Source: Clostridia bacterium (GTDB lineage Bacteria > Bacillota > Clostridia > Christensenellales > UBA1242). From it: a stretch of DNA of 64,000 bases. The DNA is taken from the NCBI GenBank assembly GCA_017399265.1, contig JAFQDL010000001.1:1-64000 (forward strand). Direction: 5' to 3'. Under the pieces are notes generated by a model. That model was given only the letters and a program-made list of their open reading frames with translations, ran no database searches and had not been told where the DNA came from. A program made the position numbers and the translations under genes. Shown here one piece after another: positions 1 through 12,500 of the stretch (within the stretch, counting starts at the first letter, position 1; each line of letters starts with the position of its first letter).

Positions 1-21
1 GCGGCTGGATCACCTCCTTTT
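1..21 (+). rRNA. rrs: 16S rRNA, 3' end only
   Basis: The window opens with the universally conserved 3' end of small-subunit rRNA, GGCTGGATCACCTCCTTT, including the anti-Shine-Dalgarno core CCTCC at 13-17. The rest of the gene lies upstream of the window. The AGGAGG-like sites before most genes here match this anti-SD. No 23S or 5S sequence follows; a terminator comes 160 bases later and then an unrelated protein gene. The exact mature 3' end is uncertain by a few bases. Confidence 0.95.
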
Positions 22-180
22 AAAGAGTATTTTATAATATTCAAATTTAAAAGAAGCGCGAAGTTATCTCACGAAATTTAACTTTGCATTATACGACAAA
101 ATCCTATTTACAGTAAGATCGAATAGGTAAATAGGTAATTAACTAGAAACTTTACTATATATTATTTAGTTTATGGATAT
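22..180 (+). other. 16S rRNA 3' trailer without tRNA
   Basis: This is the stretch between the 16S end and its terminator. It has no tRNA-Ile or tRNA-Ala and no start of 23S. A hairpin is visible: CCTATTTAC at 103-111 pairs with GTAAATAGG at 127-135. It could serve in trailer processing, or be half of the long 16S processing stem whose 5' half is outside the window. Confidence 0.5.
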
Positions 181-209
181 AAAAAGACAACTTAGGTTGT
201 CTTTTTTTG
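181..209 (+). terminator. Rho-independent terminator of the 16S transcript
   Basis: AAAAAGACAAC (181-191) pairs with GTTGTCTTTTT (196-206) around a TTAG loop and runs into a T tract. Its place 160 bases after the 16S end suggests that the 16S is transcribed without a linked 23S. Confidence 0.85.
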
Positions 210-298
210 TTTTTAAATTACTAAAAAAATGGTTGTTTTAGACTTAAATATATATTTTTTTAATGAGAATTAATTATTAATTTAAACGTTTAAAAATT

Positions 299-341
299 AA
301 AAGTTGTCCACATGTGCATTGCAAATGTGGACAACTTTTTT
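299..341. terminator. 15-bp perfect inverted repeat, terminator-like in both directions
   Basis: AAAAGTTGTCCACAT (299-313) is fully complementary to ATGTGGACAACTTTT (325-339), with an 11-base loop and a T run after it. As RNA it is a strong terminator-like hairpin. Each arm also contains TTGTCCACA or its complement (304-312 and 326-334), one base from the DnaA box TTATCCACA. No gene lies between it and the 16S terminator, so what it would terminate is unclear. Confidence 0.55.
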
Positions 342-431
342 CTTATAATTCATTAAAGTGTAAAAAATATAAAATGTTATAGTGGTTTGTATATCTAATT
401 TTTTGCAATTATTATATATACAACAAATAAT

Positions 432-486
432 TTGACAAAAAAGGCTAAATTTTGTAATCTTATCTTCAGATAAGATTAATTTTTTT
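432..486 (+). promoter_or_regulatory. Promoter-like sequence with an inverted repeat over its -10
   Basis: TTGACA (432-437) is followed after 17 bases by TAATCT (455-460). That -10-like box is the left arm of an inverted repeat, TAATCTTATCT (455-465) with AGATAAGATTA (468-478), followed by a T-rich run to 486. It could be a promoter with an operator across the -10, or simply a terminator hairpin for an unseen small transcript. Both readings come from the same bases and I cannot choose. Confidence 0.35.
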
Positions 487-530
487 ATACCAAGTTTTGA
501 GACAATTTTAATGTTCAAAAAAATTGATGT

Positions 531-558
531 TTGCACTTTTTACATATGCTTATATATT
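531..558 (+). promoter_or_regulatory. Candidate promoter of the giant surface-protein gene
   Basis: TTGCAC (531-536), a 16-base spacer and TATATT (553-558) lie about 38 bases before the start codon at 596. The gene also has an AAGAGG ribosome-binding site at 581-586. The rest of 340-595 is AT-rich and I see no gene in it. Confidence 0.4.
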
Positions 559-595
559 TTGCAAAAAATAATTATTATATAAGAGGCTTGAAAAT

Positions 596-3500
596 ATGGA
601 ATATGAATCTTCTAAAGCAACTAAGTTAGTTCAGATGTTGGATAATAGTGAATCTCAGTATAGAGAATTTTGGCAGAGACGAACCCGAAGGAATATCATG
701 ATCTGGGGTATTGTTTTTTTGCTTTTGTGTATTACTGCGGTCTTTATTGTCTTTGGTGTGGGGGAAAAGTCAAAGTATGTAAATTTTGAATTGCATTTCC
801 TAAAACACTTGACTGATGAAAATGATCGACCGACTGGAGATACGGCTACTGATAGTGAAGATCGTAAGGCGTCTATTTATGATAAAGTTGGTGAGTTGAG
901 GCCTCCTGTTGAAGTGGAGGGTTATAACTTTGAAGGTGAGTATTTTAATTCGTCAAACTATGATGTTAAGGTAGAGCCAGAGTCAAATATTGCTAATAGC
1001 TTAACTTATGAAAATACTATATATATGCAATACGAATTGGCGTACTTCCATTTGACAATTAAAAGTGATCCAGCAATAAATCACAAAGAGAATCAATTTC
1101 AAACAAAAGGTAATGGTATTGGATATGATAAAGCTTTGGGAATAGTTCCTAGTTCTCCTTATCTTGCTGAAGATTTTGAAACTAAGGTAAAAGAGGGTAT
1201 TACTGGTAATTATATAAACAGTTATTTGTATTCCATGTACACCTCTGTCAATTATCAAGTAGATAATATTGCAATAGATGAAAATACAACCAAAAGAGTT
1301 GTAACTGATTTTGATGGCTATTCTGGTTGGCATATTTCTGGATTTGAGTATACATACAAAGGGCAAACAATTAAATATTTGTTTAAGCCGGTAAATATGG
1401 AATATGCCGGTTCAAGAGTGGATAGACAGTATTTAAATCCGAACTTTAATCAAAGTTATATAGATAATAGCACTCTAAATCTTAGAAGTACATATTTGGT
1501 TACAAAGGAGATATTGGTAGGTGGTGCGATTGTTGCTACTTATAAAAATTTTTCTAATGGTTATCAATTAGCAACGAATACAGACGGATCTGACATTGTA
1601 GGTCCAATAGATTTGAATGGCGTGGAAACTTATTATACAACTGGTTGGTCGATTAATGAGTATAATCAATTACATACAGGTGAAGAAAACTTTAAGAAAT
1701 TGATTAATGCTAACGAGTTTAGAATGCCTGGTTCTGATATCACATTATATGTATCTTGGGAAAGAGATGAAAGATATGCTATTATAGTTGATGCTATAGA
1801 TAATTATTCATGGAACAAAGTGTTTGTAAATCAATACGAAGAAGATGAGAAAGAGTATAAGGAGTGGCTGGCTAGTATTCCATATGATTCTACAAATGGA
1901 TCAGTATGGAATGAAAATATAGATGCAATAAATACATATTATAATGAAATAAATCAGGAATATGATTTTAAGTATAATCAAGTTCCAAATTTGTTGACTA
2001 AGGCTGCGAATGATGGTGAAGATAACGATTGGGACTCTTTGATAGAAGATTTTAGTGCATATGAATTCGATTGGGCTAAAGCCATAGCTGTAAAAGATGG
2101 TGTGTCAAACGTTAGTGAAATATATTCATGGCTAAAAGGTTACATGGGTGTACCTGTGGAAGAGTCTAACGATAGATACAGTGTACTATATGAGTCGGAT
2201 AAAGAGTTAAATTATCACCCATTATTAAAAGAGGGATTCTCTTCTAGTGCAACAAATAATAATATTGGAAAGTGGCAAGTTTGTAAAAAAGATGAACTTG
2301 GTAATATTACGTGGGTGAATATAAAGACCGATGATTTGTTTGATAATACACATTCGGATAGTTGTATAATTATTAGACCTGTTTGGAATGCTGTTATTAA
2401 TAATATAAAAGTAGATACAGTTGATGGGAATACGACTTCTACAATTACTCAACCAAAATTTTCTATTGATGGCTCGGGTGGTAAAGTTGAAGGGCAGTAT
2501 TTATTAAAGCTTATTCCTTCTGTGGAAAATGAGGGCAATAGAGTATTTAAAAGAGGATATAGTTTAGTCGGTTGGCAGATAAGCGAATCGTTGCTATTTA
2601 ATACATCTGTGGGTAGAGATTATGCAGGAAAGGGTTATACAGATATATTTACTCATGTAGAATACGAGGAGCGAGATGTAATATTAGTTGAGTCTGCTAG
2701 GTTTAAATACAAAAAAGACAATGATGCAAAGTCTTTGGAAATAGAAAATGAATTGTATGATGAATATGAAGGAAAAGGCTGGAGGCCGCTTGATGAAGAA
2801 TGTGAGGATTGGTCAAGTTGTGAACTTTGGGAGTATGTAAATAAATACGACACAGATATTAATCAATTGAATTGCAAATTTGTGTTTGTGGGTTCTAAGA
2901 CAGATTTGTTGCAAGATAATCTTTCTAGTTATGTAATGCCTAAAGGATATTTTACAAAAGAAGAATTGCTAAACTTAACTGCAGTGTGGTCAGTTGATGA
3001 ATATAATTTAACCATTAATTTTGGTGTAGAAGATTCAGAAATATTAATAACTGATAAACTTGCCTATGAAATAAAATATGGGTTGACTGATGAATATGCT
3101 CCATATGGGACAAATATTTGGAAAGATGAAGTTGGTAAAAATGTTGTAGAGGATCAGGGTAATAGTAGTCAAGCTGCAACTATTGAATTGAAATTTAATA
3201 TTAACACAAAACTATATTTGCCAATGTCTAAAGATATTTTCAGATTTGGTTATGATTTAGTTGGATATAAAATTGTTAATGTAGAGGCTCATGAAAGGTG
3301 TGAAAAGTGTAATAATCCTTTTGCTATAGATGCGATATGTGACTGTACAAAAGAGGTTAAAATTAATAATTATTCACAAATATATCTTGCTTCTGGTACT
3401 GATACGATAGGATATTTGCATTTGCAATCAGAGTTTTATTATGCCGATTTGATATTAACTCCGATATGGGAAGGTAAACAAATAACAATTACACATGATG

Positions 3501-6500
3501 GCGGGAATAATAGAAATGGTAGTGTAAGTACAATAATTGACTATGATATTTATGAGTCAGATAAAACAACACCAACGAATGATATAAAAAGAGATACTCA
3601 TTATTTAGTAATGTCTAATTTGAATGGTGGTGCAACTACAAATATAGGTTTTGTCGATTCATTTACTAAAGATCAAATGATGTTTCCTGCTGATTTTACA
3701 GCAACTAATATTTCAAAATATTCATCAAATCATGAAGGGCAATCAAAAGTATATGTAAAACTATATGATTACGTGTATTCGTCTACGTTCTCATTGAAAT
3801 TAAATTTGTCAATGGGCGAAGATGTTAAAGAAGTCTCCTTATCTGCTGGGACAAGAACTAAATCTTTGAGTGATGGGTATATTCCAGGAATATTTGATGT
3901 ATTGGATAAAAATTCTACATGGTATAGTTCTTGGTTGATCCCTCAAGGTAAGATGTCTAAAGAGGATTGGGAAGAAAGTTTTGAATATAGAGACGGATAT
4001 AATTCTGTTGTATATAGATATCAAGTAAAGGCGCAAGCAGATGATCCTAATACAGATATAAATGAAGACATTGGTGGATATTATGTGGAAGGAGTTGCAG
4101 ACGTCGATCAATTAACACTTGTAACAATAGAGATAAGAAAGGTATATATTGGAGAAGAAGATTATTACGAAATAAAATTCATTGATGCGGTATGTAAAGT
4201 TGATTTTTCTGTAATTGAAATAAATTGGGTATTAACTGAGAACATTTATATGACTAACAATCACCAATATGTAGTAGAAGGTGAGAATTATGATCCAGAA
4301 GATTATAGTTTGGAAAGTTTGTCTAAATATATGGCATATTTGAGAGGGGAATCCACTACACCTGCAACATTTATTCCAGATCCATGGTATATCATAAAAG
4401 ACTATTATCAACTAAGAGATATATTGCGATACAACATGTTACATGCTAAAAAGATAGAGTATGTATTAGTGGCAGTTTCACAAGAAAAGTATTGGGTGTA
4501 TAGTGTAATAAATAACAAACTCAATATAGAAGAGTTTGAGGAATATAGATTAAGGCTTGAAAGGAATGATAAGCTAGATGATTTATATTTGTGTGAGGAT
4601 GTGCTATCAGATGGTGTGCCAGTATGGCAAGCAGCATTGCAGTTAATAGGCGGTCGTGTGCCGGAAGATAAAGAAGTAACTATTAAATTTTCATTGGAAA
4701 ATGCCAATATAGTTGATTTAACAGTAGGGGCTGGTGATGTTGTTAAACCATTATCTTATCTAGACAACTGGCTTAAAAGAGAATTTGAAATATTTATAGC
4801 AACGGGAGCCCCTTTGCCTTACAAGGGGTCTAACAATGAAAACGAGTATAGATATACTGAGCTTGGAACTGACAAAATAGAAGAGAAATTATTTTATAAA
4901 AATGTTAAAAATATAGAAGATTGGACGTTATCTTATCAATCATTTTTGGCAAGGACTTGTTTGCCTGGCGGATGGTTACATAAAGATCAATTTAGGCATA
5001 GTGATAATTATAAATATACTACCATGACCTTTCCTACAATATTTGGCAGTTCTGAAACCTATGCCTATAATGAAGATGATGAAAATGTTGTAAAGACATA
5101 CAATAAAGATGGTGCGATTGTAACATATTTATCTGTTAATGATAATAACAAACCATACATGACTGGCGCTATTTCTGGAAAGAATGCTGATGTTATAAAT
5201 AATTCTATTTGGTTGGGTAGAAATGAGCTAAAAGATAAAAATGGTGGCAAAGTATATAATTTAGTTGATCAATTTGCTGTAAAGAATGATGGACAAGTAA
5301 CTCAAGTGGGAACTTTGTCTTATAAGTTAGCAAAAGGATCAAATACTGTATTTAATGCTGAATATAGTGCAACATTTACTAATCCTGATAGTCTAAATAG
5401 ACCATATAGGACATTAGTTTATAGTCTTGCTAATACTATGGCACTACTTACTGATAAAGATGGTAATCCAGTGTATGATGAAAATACTGGTGAAAGACTT
5501 CCTGCAGAAGCATTGATGTCTACAATGAACAATATTACATTGGGTGTGAAACCACAAGTTGGATCAGCTGATGGTATATCAATAGAGTTTGCTGATGCTA
5601 ATTCATCTATTTATAAAGCTCTTTATGGTGAAAATCTAAATAAATATAATATAGATAGCATCTACAATAAGGATACAGAAGACGATGATTCGTATATAAC
5701 TGGTAGAGGTATAGTTAAGGAATATAAATATACAGGCTTCTTAAATAATAACAATTTGGAAGAGTATAATGAATGGATAAAAGATGGTGGCATAGGGTAT
5801 AATGATTGGATATCTGTTAAAAAAGCAGAAAATAGTATAGTAAGTAACTACTATGGCAAGCCTAATGACATAAGTAATAATATCAAAAATTATTCTGTTA
5901 TGTTCCAAGAGGTAACGGAAAATAAATATCAACCCGATAAATCAAGTCGCTTGACTAATTACTACTCTAATCCTTCAATTCAACAAACATATACTATAAG
6001 GTTGGATAAAGATGGCAAAGTTGCCAACTTTATCAATGTTGAGAGCGAAACTTTGGGTAGTACGTTTACTGAACGATGGGCAAATGCGCAAACATTTAGA
6101 AATTATTATGTTTCAAGAGATCTGGTCCAAATATTCTCACAAAGCGGTGTTATGATATTTAATTACAAATTTACAGGCAAGTATCAAGGGCTTCAAGATT
6201 ACTTAGATGATCAAAGTATCCCTATTGAGGCTAGAGTAAATATGTATGCGTCTATATTCACAATGCGATTGACAGAGAGGTATAGTTATGGCTTGAGAAT
6301 TTTGACAGTTCAGACGGGTGTTTTGGAAGATGGAACACCAAAATACGAAATGTTTTTGATGGTTCAATCTGGAGATATACCTAAAGCAGAAAAATATTCT
6401 CATTTGCTAGGAGAAACTTATTTTTCCAGTGGTGGTGATACGCTTTTGCGGTTGAATTATAAAGGCTCTCTGTATCCATATCCTGCACGATCAGATGGTA

Positions 6501-9500
6501 TGAATTATTACGCTAATAAATATAGTGTTACTTTTGAAAATGCCAATAATGTAAATAAAGAAGATGGGCAGAAAGATTACTATGGACAGTTATCTATAAA
6601 TAACGATGTTTGTTACTATAATTATAACGATTTAAAATCTACGTTTGCATATAGCCTAAGTGGATTGAAAGGTGTATTAAATAATAACGAGCAAGATATA
6701 GATAAATATAATTATAGTCAAGAATGGAAGGTCTCTGGGTTTGTGGAAGATGATACTTCTAGTAATGGTAAGATTACTTTAGAAATTCACAAAGATTATT
6801 CTAATTCTGTACCAAAGCTATATGTATATAATGACGAAGTAAGTGGTATATATTTGGATATGCCAACTACACAGAGTGGTGGGTATAAATATTATCTATT
6901 AAAAGTGGACGGCATGTTAACAAATGGTGGCAGTGAAGATAATTATGATATGATATTAACCATAACTAAGAAATCTGCATTAAAGTATGAGATAATATTT
7001 TCTGGATTAAAAGATAATTATAAGGTAAGTGTTCATGATATTGTGCTAGATAGTATGCCGTATGAGATCATATCGTATTTAGATGACGAAGCTAAAGATT
7101 CTCAAACAGATATAATCAATGAAATATTAAAGAATAATATAATAGATATATACAGAGACAATGTATATTTGTTGTCTTTATATCAATTTAAATTCTTCTA
7201 TTTAGAAAAAGTGGATAATGGATATAAAGTGTATCTACAAAAATATTCATACGATTCGTCTTCTTTTGAACCTAAAGTGGAAGATATAGATTTAAATATT
7301 CTATTAGAAACACTTTCTACTGATTATAAAGATATAATTTCACTATTGCAGAGAAATAAATACTTCTTAACCAATGAGCATGTGAAAGATTCGCTTGGCT
7401 TTATAGTTTGTATTCCAAATGGTGATAGGTATAATACTTATTCTACAAGTGGATGGTTAGAATATGGATTTAGGGTAAATGTAGATATTATTGATCCAGT
7501 AGAAAACGCATTTGCTAATTTAAGAACTAACGAGGCTGTTTTTCATATAAAGAATATTGAAACACCTACTAAGGACTATTTTACTACAGAGATTAGGATT
7601 AGATGGATTTATGGCCCTTCTCCTATAGAGGAAAGAGGTTTTACTATTAAGCCATATTCTGCGCCTATGCATACAATTGTAGACGGAGAAGAAAAAACAG
7701 GCTCAGAGGCAACATATTTCAATAATGTTGAAAGCGCTAAAATATATGTAATTAGTTCTAGAGAATTGGCAGAGTGGGATTCTACAAAAGTAGAAATTAA
7801 AAACTTTGGTGCAGAAGAGGTGTATAACGCATTAAATGATGGAAAAGTATCGGCAGATTATACATGGACTAGCGATAACAAAATCGATATGTATTATGCT
7901 CAAAACAAGGCAATACTAATTGAAATAGAAAAGGAAGATGGCTGTAGTCAAGGTACTATGTATTATGGATACTCAGACAACGTGAGCGAGTTAAGGTTTG
8001 ATTTTGATGCAAAAGATGTATCAGTTTTGTCTGGGCATCGATGGTATTTTACTGATGATAATAATAAATTAATTATATTATTAATTAATTCAAATAGGAA
8101 AGCAGAACCACAAAAAGTCAAATTGAGTGTGAATTGTGAAATCAATAAGTATTCGTTAAAAGCAGATGATATAATCGATGGATTAACTTATAGCTTTGAA
8201 TACGCAGAAGATGGTAACAGTTTTGTTACTGGCAAACCAAGTGAACTTGTTCATGGTAGTGCTCTAAAAGTAACTTATACAATATCAAAAGAATATTGTC
8301 ATAGTGCTTTCGATTTTGCGATAAGTGAAACTGTAGTGGGTGTACAGGCTTATCAGATTGTAAGAGAGGCTAAATCGGACAAAATTATTATAAAAGCTAC
8401 TAAGGACAATAATTCTCTTACTGTGAACGGAAGCTTGCTTGGCACTACTGATCAATCTATAGAAATAGAACTAGCAGGTTATGATGATAGCAAATCTGCG
8501 GAATTGTCGTTTATAATTGTTATTAGTACTATTAAGACAGATGTAGGGTTGACAGCAACCGCAACCGCCCTTGAAAAAAATAGCTACAAAGTTGCTGTAG
8601 AAGATGAAGCTAATGTAGATGAAACAACCGTTCCTGCAGAGCAAATTACTCATGGGGATAAAGCTACTATTGGCATAACTATTCCTAAATCGTATGAAAA
8701 GAGTGAAATAAAAGTATATTTGTCAAATGAGCCTGATGTGACAGATTATACAAGCTTAGAGTACATAACTATATCCGGTTATGATTTTAATGAAAAGAAA
8801 AGAACACTTACTGATAATTTGGCCAATTATGAGGTTGGTGGGCTAGAAATTGATGGGGAATGCAAAGTTTCATTTGATATAACAATTACAGACAATACAT
8901 ATGTTTATATAAAAGATCTTACAAAGAATACTTGGTCTATTACTCCAGCAGATTCGAGTGTAGGTGTAAATAGTAATTATAGACTATATGGTGCTGATTA
9001 TGACACCGAATGGACAACTATCGATTCTCACAAGGTTGACGAAGGACAGGGATTCGTATATTACATAGTCTTAAATGAAGGTTGCGATTTTGGCCCTTCT
9101 GGTATTACGTTTACTCAAACTGCATCTGGAAGAAATAATATACAAGACGGAGCGGATGATTCGACTAGTACAAGTAGATATACCAAGGCTATTGATTTTA
9201 CGAAAACTGACTATGAGGATTTGGTCCTATCATTTAACTTTTATGTTGACGGGAATGAAACAGGTATGTCCATCTGTAAAGCAGATGGTGAGGCTTTTGC
9301 AAATTTGGTAGACGGTGATACTAATAGAATTGTATTCAAGGTAAGTATTGATGCAGTATATACAGATTTTAAATTGGAAATTAGTAATATTGCTGCATTA
9401 CAATATCCAGTAACTTTTGAAAACTGGAAAGAAGCGGGTAATCAAAAATTAGCAAGTGTTGGCCGTGCGTTAGCTACTGATTTGGAGACTTTAAAGATAA

Positions 9501-12500
9501 AGAGTGAGTCATTAGAAAATGTCTCATTAACAGAGGGAACTATAAATATAAATGTACCATATAACTATCATGCAATAATAACATTAAAGTTACAAGATGG
9601 ATATATGCTGGATGTGCAGAGCTTTAAATCATTATTTGGCGATAATGTAAAGAAGAGCACTGATATATTTAGCGAAGACGCAAATTGGAGTAATATTTTT
9701 GCAAATCAGGGTGTGTATTTGGTAGTTCCTGATACAGGAATTAACTGGCAGACAAGTGAGGAATTTTCAATAATAATCTCTACTGCTAATAGCGGAAAGC
9801 AATTTGATTTAGAAGATGTTATTAAGTCTATAAATACCGCAGGCCTATATAGGTATAGTATTACCAATAGTTGGAATAGTGGATTTATAGCGGAAAACGA
9901 CTTAAATACAAAAACTATAAATATTCCTTATGATACAAAGTATCAAGAAAGTGAATTTACTTTTACAAGTACTATTACAGATATCAATAAAGCTAATGAA
10001 ACTGATTTAGAAGTATTATATACAACTGATAGTGCAACATCTCCTGATGATGCAAATCCTGTTGTTGTGTATAATGACAAAGCAAATAATAAGCTAGTTG
10101 TAAAAATTGCAGACACTTTCTTCGCTAACTTGACTATGCGTATTGTGGTTGGTGAAGTAAAATATTATAATCTTACGTTTGATCACAGCAGTTTAGTTGG
10201 TGGATTAAGTTTAGGATCAAGCAGTAATAGTTATAATTGGACTCAAGCCTTTACTCTGTTACAGGATGGAAAGACCTTGGATAATATAGTTAGTTTTTAT
10301 GTAACGAATGGCGAAGTGTCTACACTTTATAATGCTTTTGTGTTAAAAATACAATCAGATTGTGAGTTTATACAAGTTGGTGACGTTTATAGTCTTCCTT
10401 GTGGTAGTAATATAAATATAAGCATAAATCAAGAAGATGTTATCAGTGGTGATGTAGTATTTACTATTAACGAAGACTCATTTGCTGGAACATCAATAAA
10501 TGTATTTACATCTACTAATACAGATCATGATATAGACCTAAGTAGTGGAGTATTGGCATTAAAAACAACAGCTGCTATTATTACCAACCAGTTAACAATC
10601 GAAGGTGTAACCGATGATAACGATTACAAATTGTTGATAAATGGTGAATCGTTTGATCGTAACAAAACATATACATATGTTTATGGTGAAGTAATAGATG
10701 TGAAATATATTATTCCAGAAAAAGGACTATACTCTAATGCGAAGTATGAGGAAACGTCTTGGAAATTATTAGATAATACCATCTTATATAATGATTATAC
10801 TAGTATTGCGGATAAGTTTGCGACGTCATACAATAGTGACGATAAGTGCTTGAAATGTGGATATTCATTTAGTGCAACAAAAGCAGGAAAAATAACTTTC
10901 ACAGAATATGGTGCAGTAGATCAATATACTTTTAACGTAACAGAATTATATCCTAATGGAACAGAAGTTATATTCTCTGACTTTAGTGCAACAGGTGAGT
11001 CGCAAACAAATGAAGAATTAAAAGGTTTTACAGCAAACCTATATATTGGGGGAATACAGATTGGTGTGCTTAGTGTCACCGGTCATGAGAATTTATGTAA
11101 TATTAATGAAACTAACACAACTTGCGATGTTCCTTATGGAACGGAGTTGACAATAGATATATCGTTAAATAGTGCGGCAGATCAAAATGTGTACAATACA
11201 GAAGATCCTCAAACATATATAGATGCCATCGGATGTACTATTAAAACTTTGAAAAATAATGAAGATGGTACTGCAGATATTGTGTTGACTAATGTGGTTG
11301 ATAGGTCTGATTTAGTGAATGATGGGATTAGGCTTCCGAAACTAAATTTGTATCTAAATAGATATATGGTTGATTCGAATATTTTTGCGATTAATATGGA
11401 GTATTGTCTTCAAAGTGAAAGTCTTGACAATTTCGATCCTTGGGATGAATCTAGTCAATATTACTATGTTCAGTATGGTACTTATCAAGTAGTGCTACAA
11501 GAAAGTTATTATACTCCTAGCAATGTTGATGTGTCGTATATGGAAGAAGAGTTCAAATATACATTAGTAAATGATGTTCTTAAGATTAATGGTAAGTCAA
11601 GTGGGAATAAGTTTAGTAGATGGGCTGATGAACTTAACTTTTATGCTGAGTTAGATGTTAATACGAATTTAACAGAGAATAGTATAAAATTGAGTTCTAA
11701 ACCTAATAGATATGCGATAGAATTTGTCCTTGAGCCAGAGATGAGTGATTTGCCAGATGATATTGATTTAAAATTTTATATTAGATACTTGTCTGTAGGA
11801 GCGTTGGTATATACTGATATGGAATGGGCGACAAATGGTAAGAGTGATGAAGTAAGTGGTGGTAACCTCGAAATTCAATATAACAATGTTTTAAATAAAT
11901 TCATCGTGTATTATTCACATGATCATGTGTGTGATGCTGATTGTGAAGAAGATTGTGTTAATAAAAAATTCTCATTTGATTTTATAATTGAATATAATAC
12001 TCAATATTATAAACTGGATATTGATTTTAAAGATCTTGAAGATAGAGATATTAGCTCTCCATTAGATGCGGAAGTAAATAATAATTATCTATTTAAGATC
12101 GTTACAAATTTGGTTACTTATAGTATTAACCTAGCTAAGGACGATAGGATCGATACTTTAAGTGATAGTATTATGATATCTAATGGCAAGACTGAACAAG
12201 AGATAACTATAACTCCAGAAGATGGTTATAAACTAGATGGAACTACTGTATCCAAGTACAAAGATGTTAAATTGCTTTTAAGTACAAATATGGACATTAC
12301 AGATGACGGAGTAGATAATGCTGAGCTGATTAATGATTATATAATCTTTAGAGTGTATAAAGATAATAAAGTTGAGTATTCTACTGATGGTAGTAGCTTT
12401 GATGATGATTTACCTCAAGAAGGTTTTGGTATTGTGGGATTAGACAATAAAAGGTACTATTTTGACTTTGACTTAGCAGGTAAAAAAGTAAAATTCTACT

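Noticed and set aside
297..536. Minus-strand frame of 79 codons upstream of the giant gene
   Set aside because: It spans two inverted repeats, has low-complexity composition and resembles no protein; treated as a chance frame in AT-rich DNA.
8060..8100. AT palindrome-like run inside the giant gene
   Set aside because: It encodes in-frame Asn/Ile/Leu residues of the protein and is explained by composition.
9075..9311. Plus-strand 78-codon frame inside the giant gene
   Set aside because: It is a shifted reading of the coding sequence, whose main frame is continuous and fits the repeat family on both sides.
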